Shown here: positions 7,703 to 14,465 of the stretch, in pieces
Numbering within the stretch: position 1 is the first letter of the stretch
Layout of the letters: the number at the start of each line of letters is the position of its first letter
Assembly (NCBI GenBank): GCA_005881435.1
Contig: VBHP01000089.1
Location: 1 to 33,088, forward strand
Direction: 5' to 3'
Length of the DNA stretch: 33,088 nucleotides
Origin: Chloroflexota bacterium
GTDB lineage: Bacteria; Chloroflexota; Limnocylindria; P2-11E; CF-107
Notes under the pieces: model-generated
What the model saw: the letters and a program-made list of their open reading frames with translations, nothing else
Told to the model about the DNA's origin: nothing
Databases searched by the model: none
Position numbers and translations under genes: made by a program

Positions 7703-8692
7703 ATGGCGAAGCAGCTCACCAGAGAAGCCTCACTCCTCCGTAAGGGTGCCGCGCCCACGAGCGCGTGGGCCTTCCTGAACGGCGAATTCGTTCCCATCGC
7801 CGACGCCAAGATCAGCGTCATGACGCATGCCTTCAACTACGGCACCGGCATCTTCGAAGGTATCCGCGCCTACTGGAATCCGCAGCACGAACAGCTTTAC
7901 GTGCTGCACCTCCACGACCATTTCGAGCGCTTCCGCCAGTCCGCTCGGATCATGCGGATCACGCTGCCGTACAGCGTCGATCAGCTCTGCGACGTCACGC
8001 TCGAGGTGCTCCGGCGATCCAGCTATCACGAGGACTCGTACGTGCGCCCGATCGCGTACAAGGCGAGTCCGCTGATCGGCGTGCGGCTACACGACCTCGA
8101 GGACGGGTTGACCATCTTCGCCGTGCCACAGGGCAAGTACATCGAGACCGAGCGAGGGATCAGCTGCTGCGTCTCGTCCTGGAGACGGACCGACGACAAC
8201 GCGATCCCGGCGCGCGGCAAGATCACCGGCTCGTATGTCAATGCCGCTCTGGCCAAGAGTGATGCGCACGAGGCCGGGTACGAGGAGGCCATCGTCCTGG
8301 ACCAGCAGGGCCACGTCTCGGAGGGCAGCGCGATGAACCTCTTCCTCGCGCGTAACGGCGTGCTGGTGACGCCACCGATCACGGACAACATCCTCGAGGG
8401 CATCACCCGCCGCTCGCTCATCCAGATGGCCCGAGACGAGCTGCGGGTCGAAGTGGTCGAGCGGACGATCGACCGTACCGAGCTGTACGTCGCCGACGAG
8501 ATCTTCCTCTGCGGCACCGGGGCGCAGATCTCTCCCGTCGCGGAGATCGATCACCGCACGATCGGCGACGGCAAAGTCGGCGGGCTGACGCAGCAACTCT
8601 CCCGTCTGTATTTCGCGGCGGTGCGCGGCGAGTCGCCCAAGTACCGCGACTGGCTCACGCCGGTATACGGGCGGGCGAAGGCCGCCGCCTAA
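7703..8692 (+). CDS. ilvE: branched-chain amino acid aminotransferase
   Basis: This is a PLP-dependent fold-type IV transaminase of 329 residues. It makes or breaks leucine, isoleucine and valine by exchanging the amino group with 2-oxoglutarate. It has FNYGTGIFEGIRAY near the N-terminus, RPIAYKA in the middle, and the PLP lysine in ARGKITGSYVN (about K173). These are followed by EAIVLDQQGHVSEGSAMNLF, TPPITDNILEGITR and ADEIFLCGTGAQISPV, the usual IlvE order. The start is ATG 7703, with AGGGAGGG 10 nt upstream. It stands alone on this strand and ends tail-to-tail with the LCP gene: its TAA and the LCP TAG share bases 8689-8692, so there is no room for a terminator between them. Confidence 0.95.
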   Translation: MAKQLTREASLLRKGAAPTSAWAFLNGEFVPIADAKISVMTHAFNYGTGIFEGIRAYWNPQHEQLYVLHLHDHFERFRQSARIMRITLPYSVDQLCDVTLEVLRRSSYHEDSYVRPIAYKASPLIGVRLHDLEDGLTIFAVPQGKYIETERGISCCVSSWRRTDDNAIPARGKITGSYVNAALAKSDAHEAGYEEAIVLDQQGHVSEGSAMNLFLARNGVLVTPPITDNILEGITRRSLIQMARDELRVEVVERTIDRTELYVADEIFLCGTGAQISPVAEIDHRTIGDGKVGGLTQQLSRLYFAAVRGESPKYRDWLTPVYGRAKAAA

Positions 8693-10401
8693 GGCCCGGT
8701 CGCGACCCCTCTGAAGTCGTCGCCGAGGATGGCCACGACGTCGGCGTCGCTGTCCCCGCCGCCCTGTGTCGATACGGTTGTGCCGAGGGCGCGCGCGAGC
8801 TGCTCTGCGGTGTAGCGCTTGTCTGGATTGCGCAGGATCACGGTCGTGCGCGCCTGCGCCTGGGCCGCCGTGACCCGTGCGATGGAGTAGTGACGGCGTT
8901 CGAGGTCGCCACGCAGCTCGTCGGCAGTGGATGACCGCGCCGACGGCGCACGGATCTCGACCATCGCGCTCTCGGCCCGCACCTGCGGGTCGTAGAAGAC
9001 CTGCGCCACGAGCGCGTCGACGGCGGCGCGGATCGGGATCAGGTAGTAGCCGTTGGGCGAATTGTCCTCGCGCAGCTGACCCTCCTCCCCGCCGCTGGCA
9101 GGCTTGAGCACCTGGCGATCGATGTCCTTGTTGTCGATCGACAGACCGAGACGCACCAGCGGAAGCGCGCTGCTTGGATCGAGGTCCGTGCGCACGGCGC
9201 CGGAGAGTTCGTCCACGAGCGTCGGCAGCTGCAGCAAGGTGGAGCGTTCGGAGATGCGGCGCTTCAGCGCCGAAATGACGCGCTGCTGCCGATCGGCCCG
9301 GCTGAAGTCGTTGGTGTCGTGGCGCGAGCGCGAGTACCGCAGCGCCACCTCGCCGTCCATCAACTGAGGGCCGGCACGGATGTCGAGACGCGTGACGCCG
9401 AAGTCTTCCGTCGGGTAGTCCTCGTCGCGCACGGGCAGGGGCGCGTCGATATCGACGCCGTCGACCGCTTCGATGATGCGACGGAAGCCGATGAAGTCGA
9501 CGAGCGCATAGGACTGGATGGGCACGCCGAGGAATTGCGACACCGTCTTGCGCGCCAGGTCCGCGCCGCCGATGGCGTAAGCCGCGTTGATCTTGTCCTG
9601 GCCGTGGCCCGGTATGGACACGAGCGTGTCGCGCGGTACCGATAGCATGCCGGCGGCGTGGTTCAGCGGATCGACCGTGAGCACGATGATCGTGTCCGTG
9701 TTCTCGGTTTGCGTCCCGCTGCCCTGACGCGTGTCGACGCCCAGCAGCAGCACATTCAGCCGATCCGTGCCGCTCCATGCCGGTCCGCTCGAGCCGCCCG
9801 ATTGCTGGAACGGCTCGAATACCTTCGCTGTCAGTGAGGCCCACGCCGTCGCCTGGCGGAACAGCGTCACGTACAGCACCGCGAGGACAGCGAACGATCC
9901 AGCCAGGGCGGCGTACTCGATCGGCCGCTTGCCCGCGAGGAGCCGGCCACGTGTCGAGGGCGCGGCGAACGCGTCGAGCACGACCGCCCCGTGATACACG
10001 GCGAGGAGCGCGACCACTGTCGCGGCCACGCCGACGGCGACGCGCAGCAGTGCGGCGACGAGCGGACTCACGAGGCTCAACAGGGCGAAGAGCAGGAAGC
10101 CGATCGCGAGCGGCGCAGCGATGATCGTCGCCGCGCGCCGCACGCGCCCGGCATAGAGCTGTCCGAGGCCGGGCAGGAAGACGGAGAGCGCCGCGGCCAG
10201 ACCGGCGTGGTCGAAGATGCGAGTCCGACGTCGGTCGAGTGCGGCCTCGGCAGTCGGGGGAGCTCCGCAACGCCGGCACGCCTCGGCGCCGCCGAGGTTC
10301 AACGTCGCACAGCGCGCACACCGCCAGGCTCTACCGCCCACCACGAAATCAGTATCGAGCAGTACGCGTACCAGACGCGGTGCGCGGAATCGGCGAGTCA
10401 T
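8689..10401 (-). CDS. LytR-CpsA-Psr (LCP) family protein with N-terminal RanBP2-type zinc finger
   Basis: LCP enzymes attach glycopolymers to peptidoglycan or other acceptors outside the membrane. From ATG 10401 (570 residues) the order is as follows. A zinc finger has W26, C28, C31, N35, C42 and C45, exactly the RanBP2 pattern W-x-C-x2-C-x3-N-x6-C-x2-C. A multi-helix membrane region of about 65-180 opens with FLPGLGQLYAGR. The LCP catalytic domain of about 213-400 has D223/R225, D236, SVPRD with R257, RYSRSRHD and FSRADRQQ. A LytR C-terminal domain covers about 480-560. A zinc finger on an LCP protein is unusual. GTG 10344 is an alternative start that keeps the finger. It follows GATACT (10356-10351) by 6 nt, as in leaderless genes. 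Confidence 0.9.
   Translation of the reverse strand: MTRRFRAPRLVRVLLDTDFVVGGRAWRCARCATLNLGGAEACRRCGAPPTAEAALDRRRTRIFDHAGLAAALSVFLPGLGQLYAGRVRRAATIIAAPLAIGFLLFALLSLVSPLVAALLRVAVGVAATVVALLAVYHGAVVLDAFAAPSTRGRLLAGKRPIEYAALAGSFAVLAVLYVTLFRQATAWASLTAKVFEPFQQSGGSSGPAWSGTDRLNVLLLGVDTRQGSGTQTENTDTIIVLTVDPLNHAAGMLSVPRDTLVSIPGHGQDKINAAYAIGGADLARKTVSQFLGVPIQSYALVDFIGFRRIIEAVDGVDIDAPLPVRDEDYPTEDFGVTRLDIRAGPQLMDGEVALRYSRSRHDTNDFSRADRQQRVISALKRRISERSTLLQLPTLVDELSGAVRTDLDPSSALPLVRLGLSIDNKDIDRQVLKPASGGEEGQLREDNSPNGYYLIPIRAAVDALVAQVFYDPQVRAESAMVEIRAPSARSSTADELRGDLERRHYSIARVTAAQAQARTTVILRNPDKRYTAEQLARALGTTVSTQGGGDSDADVVAILGDDFRGVATGP
10351..10356 (-). promoter_or_regulatory. possible leaderless -10 box for the LCP gene
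   Basis: GATACT on the minus strand (4 of 6 bases of the -10 consensus) lies 6 nt before the in-frame GTG at 10344. That is the spacing seen for leaderless genes elsewhere in this window. If real, translation starts at 10344 rather than 10401 and the zinc finger is still included. Confidence 0.3.
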
Positions 10402-10415
10402 ACTCGACGCATTCC

Positions 10416-10901
10416 GTGACGCAGTGGGTCGACGCCACCACCATCCGCGGCGCCCGCGCCGCGGGCATCGTGTGCGCCGCACTGCTGGCGCTCATCTTGA
10501 TCGCGAACGTCTGGGTCCCGGACCTCGTGGGTACGAACCGCGCCGATCCCGAGACCAGACGCATGCTCATAGCGCTTGTCCTGGGCATGCCGCTCTCGCT
10601 CGCGCTCGCGCTGCGGGATCCGGTGCGCAACGCCGGTGTGCTCGCCGTCGTCGGGTTGGGCTGCGGCTTCCTGGGCGCGGCGCGCGTGATGAACGCGTAC
10701 GGCGGCGACCAGGCGCTAACCTGGTCTTGGTACCTTGGAACCGTCCTGTTCTTCGCCATCGGCATCGCCCTCGTCGCGACGTATTCACGACTCCGGCGTC
10801 CCCATCCGATCGTGGTCCGCGTCGTCATCGCCGCGACAGTGCTGATGCCCGCAGTCCTCTGGCTGTACGACTTCGCGGCAACGAACGTGGGAGCACGATG
10901 A
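10416..10901 (+). CDS. small integral membrane protein of unknown function
   Basis: This 161-residue protein has four or five hydrophobic segments: GIVCAALLALILIANVWV, MLIALVLGMPLSLALAL, VLAVVGLGCGFLGAA, YLGTVLFFAIGIALVATY and VIAATVLMPAVLWLYDF. I recognise no family. The start is GTG 10416, only 14 bp from the divergent LCP ATG; GTG 10380 is also in frame but would overlap the LCP gene. Its TGA overlaps the ATG of the ABC exporter ATPase gene (ATGA), so it is probably co-translated with the exporter and may be an accessory membrane part of it. Confidence 0.7.
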   Translation: MTQWVDATTIRGARAAGIVCAALLALILIANVWVPDLVGTNRADPETRRMLIALVLGMPLSLALALRDPVRNAGVLAVVGLGCGFLGAARVMNAYGGDQALTWSWYLGTVLFFAIGIALVATYSRLRRPHPIVVRVVIAATVLMPAVLWLYDFAATNVGAR

Positions 10902-11630
10902 GGCAACGGAGCGGCAAGACCATCATCGACGTCCGCGACCTGGTGAAGCGCTATGGCGCCGTGACCGCCGTCGACGGCATCACGTTCTCCGTCGACGGCG
11001 GCGAGATCTTCGGCATGCTCGGCCCGAATGGGGCGGGGAAGACCACGACGGTCGAGGTGATGGAGGGTCTGCGGCAGGCGGACGGCGGCACCGTGACGGT
11101 GGCCGGGATCGACGTCTCGAAGGAGCCGTATCGCGTGAAGGAGCAGATCGGCGTGCAGCTGCAGGCGACCGCCTTCCAGCCACACCTCACGTGCGCGGAG
11201 GTGATCGAAATGTTCGCCGCGTGCTACCGCCGTCCGATCGATCCGCTGGTGCTGCTGCGCGAGGTCGACCTCACGGAGAAGGCAAAGGCCCTGAACGAGA
11301 CGCTTTCCGGCGGGCAGCGCCAGCGGCTGTCTCGACGAGCCCACGACCGGCCTCGATCCGCAGGCGCGCCGGCACCTGTGGGATCTCGTGCGCCGGATCC
11401 GGGATCGTGGCACCACGGTGTTCCTGACGACGCACTACATGGATGAGGCCGAGATCCTGTGCGACCGCGTCGCGATCATGGACAGCGGCAAGATCGTCGC
11501 GATGAGCTCGCCGCGCGCGCTGATCGGCGCGCTCCTCGACCGCGGCTTCTCCAAGCCGGTGGTGCAACAGCAGGCGAACCTCGAGGACGTCTTCATCGAT
11601 CTCACCGGCCACACCCTTCGGGAGGACTGA
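10898..11630 (+). pseudogene. ABC exporter ATPase broken by an internal deletion between the signature motif and Walker B
   Basis: This is the ATPase of an ABC-2 (drug/antibiotic or polysaccharide type) exporter. The first part, from ATG 10898, has Walker A LGPNGAGKTTT, the Q-loop region QLQATAFQPHLT and the signature LSGGQRQRL. Directly after CTG 11327-11329 and one T, the frame that continues the protein is shifted and reads [17 protein letters not shown] (from 11331), then the switch His in TTHYMDEAE, down to TGA 11630. Relatives have about 14 residues between these motifs, so roughly 41 bp are missing. The loss both shifts the frame and removes the Walker B hydrophobic strand. As written the gene cannot make a working ATPase. 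The neighbouring permease is intact, so this may be a recent loss or an assembly error. Confidence 0.85.
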
Positions 11631-12710
11631 ATGCTTCGCCAATACGCCACGTTGACGTGGATGCTGTTCAAGGCGTATCTCCGCGACCGCGGTGCGATCT
11701 TTTTCAGCCTCCTCATTCCCATCCTCATCACCGGCATCTTTGGGGTGCTGAACTTCGGTGGCTCGAGCAAAGTCGTCGTCGGCGTGGTGAACGAGGCGCA
11801 AAACCCCGCGAGCAATCTGTTCATCGAGAACCTGAAGCGCGTGAACGTCCTCGACATCCGCACCGGAGATCGCGAACCGGAAACCATGGCGCTTCGTCGC
11901 GGCGAGCGCGACATCGTCTTTGTGTTCCCGAGCGATTTCGCGCCCTCGCCGCAACAGAGCGCCGGCATCACGGTGTACGAGCACGCCGGCCGTCCCCAAC
12001 AGGTGCAGATCGCCGAGGCGATCCTCGGTTCACTGATCGACCAGGCCAGCTTCGGCGCGCTGCAGGCTCAGCCAGTGGCCAAGCTCGATCGTCAGCCGGT
12101 CGACGCCAACAACCTGACCTATGTCGACTTCCTCATCCCCGGGATGGTGGCGATGTCGATCATGCAGCTCGGCGTGTTCTCGGTGGCTTTCGGCATCGTG
12201 CAGTTCCGTCGGACCGGCGCGCTGCGGAGGCTGATGGCCACGCCACTGCGGCCCGCGGTACTGCTCGCGGCGCAAACGACGGTGCGGCTGGTGATGATGT
12301 TCCTGCAGGTCCTGATCCTCATTGGGATGGGGATCCTGTTCTTCAAGTTCCATCTCGTCGGTTCGCTGCCCGAGCTGCTGGCCGTGGGCGTCCTCGGCGG
12401 TCTGGTATTCCTGACCTTCGGTTTCGTCATCGCCGGGACGGCGAAGACCGAGGATCAGGCCGCGCCGCTTGCCAACATGATCTCGATGCCGCAGATGTTC
12501 CTCTCCGGCGTGTTCTTCTCGACGGCGACATTGCCCGCGTGGCTCAAGCCGATCGCGGCGCTCTTTCCTTTGACGTTCTTCGCCGACGCCGCGCGTGAGA
12601 TCAGCACCCAGGGCGCGCACCTCTGGGACGTGTCCAAGGACTTAGCGGGGCTAGGAGTCTGGCTCGTGGTCGGCTTCGTCATCGCGGCCCGCTTCTTCCG
12701 CTACGACTGA
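11631..12710 (+). CDS. ABC-2 type exporter permease
   Basis: This 359-residue membrane protein has one N-terminal helix (FFSLLIPILITGIFGVL), a long extracytoplasmic loop of about 50-165, and five C-terminal helices. This is the usual layout of ABC-2 permeases of the ABC2_membrane_3 type. LRRLMATPLRPAVLL is the typical coupling region after the second helix. The ATG at 11631 follows the ATPase TGA directly, and GGAGG at 11621-11625 inside the ATPase end serves as Shine-Dalgarno. The gene looks intact, although the partner ATPase gene is broken. The substrate is unknown. Confidence 0.88.
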   Translation: MLRQYATLTWMLFKAYLRDRGAIFFSLLIPILITGIFGVLNFGGSSKVVVGVVNEAQNPASNLFIENLKRVNVLDIRTGDREPETMALRRGERDIVFVFPSDFAPSPQQSAGITVYEHAGRPQQVQIAEAILGSLIDQASFGALQAQPVAKLDRQPVDANNLTYVDFLIPGMVAMSIMQLGVFSVAFGIVQFRRTGALRRLMATPLRPAVLLAAQTTVRLVMMFLQVLILIGMGILFFKFHLVGSLPELLAVGVLGGLVFLTFGFVIAGTAKTEDQAAPLANMISMPQMFLSGVFFSTATLPAWLKPIAALFPLTFFADAAREISTQGAHLWDVSKDLAGLGVWLVVGFVIAARFFRYD

Positions 12711-12716
12711 CCCGGA

Positions 12717-13265
12717 GTGGAGATCGGCAAGACCTACTACGCGCGCGATCGGGCCGCGTGGCGCCGCTGGCTCGAGCGAAACCACGATCGCGCCAGCGAG
12801 ATCTGGTTGATCAATCCGAAGAAAGCGAGCGGCAAGCCGCGCGTCCCGTACAACGACGCGGTCGAAGAGGCGCTGTGCTTTGGTTGGATCGACAGCACCA
12901 ACAAGACCATCGATGCGCAACATGTGGCGCAGCGCTTCACCCCGCGGCGCAAAGGAAGTCCCTTGTCGCCGATGAACCGCGAGCGAGTCCGCCGCTTGAT
13001 CGCCGCAGGCCGCATGACCGCCGCCGGACGGCGCGCCATCCGAGGGCAGCTGGCGACGCGGCCGACGATTCCGGCCGACATCCGCGTCGCGCTCAAGGCG
13101 GATCCGGCGGCGTGGCGCAACTTCGCGAGATTTCCCGCCAGCTACAAGCGCATCCGCATCGGATGGGTCGACGGCGCACGGCGCCGACCCGACGAATTCA
13201 AGAAGCGCCTGGCCTACTTGGTGAAGATGACGGCGCAAAACAGGCAGTACGGGATGGTGCGTTGA
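12717..13265 (+). CDS. YdeI/OmpD-associated family protein
   Basis: This 182-residue cytoplasmic protein belongs to the YdeI/OmpD-associated (OmdA) family. The characteristic stretches are EIWLINPKKASGK, EEALCFGWIDS (about 52-62) and RFTPRRKGSPLSPMNRERV followed by LIAAGRMTAAG. A C-terminal basic helix is rich in Arg and Lys. Family members are linked to resistance to cationic peptides and to envelope stress, but the biochemical role is not known. The start is GTG 12717, 6 bp after the permease stop, with only a weak GGA upstream. It may be read from the exporter transcript. Confidence 0.82.
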   Translation: MEIGKTYYARDRAAWRRWLERNHDRASEIWLINPKKASGKPRVPYNDAVEEALCFGWIDSTNKTIDAQHVAQRFTPRRKGSPLSPMNRERVRRLIAAGRMTAAGRRAIRGQLATRPTIPADIRVALKADPAAWRNFARFPASYKRIRIGWVDGARRRPDEFKKRLAYLVKMTAQNRQYGMVR

Positions 13266-13318
13266 GGTCGGCCCTGGATTGGCTCGTCGCAGCGTTTCGA
13301 ACATCCGGCGCGGTACGA

Positions 13319-14149
13319 ATGTCGCTGCTGTTTTTTGGGATGACATGCTTTCTCCAGCTACTACTGCTCCTTCTCAGCGGCGCAACCATCTGGGTGCTCC
13401 CCGCATGGGGTCTCTTCTGGATAGTCCTAAGCCTCATCGGGTACGCGCGCGGAGGCCGTACCTGGCGAGACCCGGTGATCAGAGAGGTCGGCCGTCCAGC
13501 TACCGAAGCGGAAATGCGAGCCATGTCAGCCGCGTTGCCCGCCGGCCAGCTGTCGTCAACCACGGAAGAGGTCGCGGTCCCAGTGGAGCACCGGGTTGCG
13601 GCGTCGCATGACATGCGGCTTGCCGTCCGCATCTACGCGCGGTTCGTGGTTACTCTCGCGTCAACTGCAATCCTCAGCGGCGCGGCGGGAAGCGTTCTAC
13701 TCGGCAGCGCCTTACCGACCATCTTCTTCCTCTCTGTCACCGTGGTGTACCTGGCCGCGGCCGTCGCCGTCGGCGCCGCGTTGTTCCATCCAGTGACTGA
13801 GGATGCGCGCGCGACTCGAGCCTTCCTAACAACCGGTCGTATTCGGCTCCAGTGGTATTCCTCGCGCGGGGGCCGTTACTGGGAGGTCCGCGTCGGCGAC
13901 AGGACACTGCATGCCTGGGATGAGGTCGGCTCGCAGCTCGCGGAGACGCGGTGGGGATCGTTGCTGTACACGCGGAACGGAGAAATCTGGGAAGAGCGAG
14001 ACATTGACGGCAACGTGATCTACTCGCGCACTGAAAGCCGCGCAGGGGCGTATCGTTTCGGCAATCTTCACTGGTTCATCCCGGTCTGGCTGTTTCTGGT
14101 TGTGAGCGCCGTCACGTTCTTCGCGTTTGTTCTATCGCGCGGGCGTTGA
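13319..14149 (+). CDS. membrane protein of unknown function
   Basis: This protein of about 276 residues has an N-terminal pair of helices (LLFFGMTCFLQLLLLLLSG and TIWVLPAWGLFWIVLSLIG) and a middle pair (VVTLASTAILSGAAGSVLLG and TIFFLSVTVVYLAAAVAVGAAL). A soluble segment of about 80 residues, rich in Trp, Tyr and Arg, follows and ends in a C-terminal helix (WLFLVVSAVTFFAFVL). I recognise no family. Codon choice is looser than in its neighbours (runs of CTA, ATA, TTG), which may mean low expression or foreign origin. ATG 13319 is chosen. TTG 13262, which overlaps the upstream TGA as TTGA, is in frame and possible. Its stop codon overlaps the ileS promoter -35 box. Confidence 0.65.
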   Translation: MSLLFFGMTCFLQLLLLLLSGATIWVLPAWGLFWIVLSLIGYARGGRTWRDPVIREVGRPATEAEMRAMSAALPAGQLSSTTEEVAVPVEHRVAASHDMRLAVRIYARFVVTLASTAILSGAAGSVLLGSALPTIFFLSVTVVYLAAAVAVGAALFHPVTEDARATRAFLTTGRIRLQWYSSRGGRYWEVRVGDRTLHAWDEVGSQLAETRWGSLLYTRNGEIWEERDIDGNVIYSRTESRAGAYRFGNLHWFIPVWLFLVVSAVTFFAFVLSRGR

Positions 14150-14175
14150 CCAACGATCCCCGCTGCTGGGACAAT
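14146..14175 (+). promoter_or_regulatory. housekeeping-type promoter for the ileS leader
   Basis: TTGACC (14146-14151) and GACAAT (14170-14175) are separated by 18 bp, matching 5/6 and 4/6 of the sigma-70 consensus. Transcription would start near 14182, just before the first T-box stem. The -35 box contains the stop codon of the upstream membrane-protein gene. Confidence 0.6.
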
Positions 14176-14181
14176 CAAGCG

Positions 14182-14448
14182 ACAAGGCGACGACGGGAAC
14201 GAGTAGCCGATCACGCTCCTGGACAAGAGAGCCGCGAAGGTGGAATGCGGCGAGGAGCTACCGGCGAAGATCCTCCCCGAGCCTCCGCCCGAACGAGAGG
14301 TCAAGTAGGAGCGGACGGTCTCGCCGACCGTTAGTGGCGGCGCATCGGTGGCAGCCGATGAACGAGTGCGTCACGGGAGTGACGAACTCAGGTGGTACCG
14401 CGGGTCATGAGCCCGTCCTGAGATCAAATGCGGGACGGGTTTTCTGTT
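14182..14448 (+). promoter_or_regulatory. T-box riboswitch (isoleucine specifier AUC) upstream of ileS
   Basis: This leader of about 270 nt should sense uncharged tRNA-Ile. Stem I contains the AGTA element (14202-14205), AGAGAG (14226-14231) and an apical hairpin with GCCGC (14231-14235) pairing to GCGGC (14247-14251). Its specifier loop reads GGCGAAGATCC, with AUC at 14270-14272. Further perfect stems are ACGGTC/GACCGT (14315-14331) and CATCGG/CCGATG (14343-14360). Stem III has CGTCAC-GGGA-GTGACG (14369-14384) inside GAGT/ACTC. The T-box AGGTGGTACCGCGGG is at 14390-14404, and an intrinsic terminator follows it. The layout is that of a transcriptional T-box: uncharged tRNA pairs with the T-box and prevents termination. 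This fills the 316-bp stretch before ileS. Confidence 0.92.
14411..14448 (+). terminator. T-box-controlled intrinsic terminator
   Basis: CCCGTCC (14412-14418) pairs with GGACGGG (14433-14439), with a G-U closing pair outside, and is followed by TTTTCTGTT. The 5' arm also pairs with the CGGG of the T-box (14401-14404) in the competing antiterminator. Confidence 0.85.
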
Positions 14449-14465
14449 GTCTACAGGAGGAACGC

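Noticed and set aside
10217-10897. Upstream extension of the exporter ATPase frame
   Set aside because: It runs through the membrane-protein and LCP genes in another frame. The ATGA overlap at 10898 and the conserved N-terminus fix the start.
11327-11333. Programmed ribosomal frameshift in the exporter ATPase
   Set aside because: No slippery site or stimulatory structure is evident, and a shift alone would not restore the missing Walker B strand.
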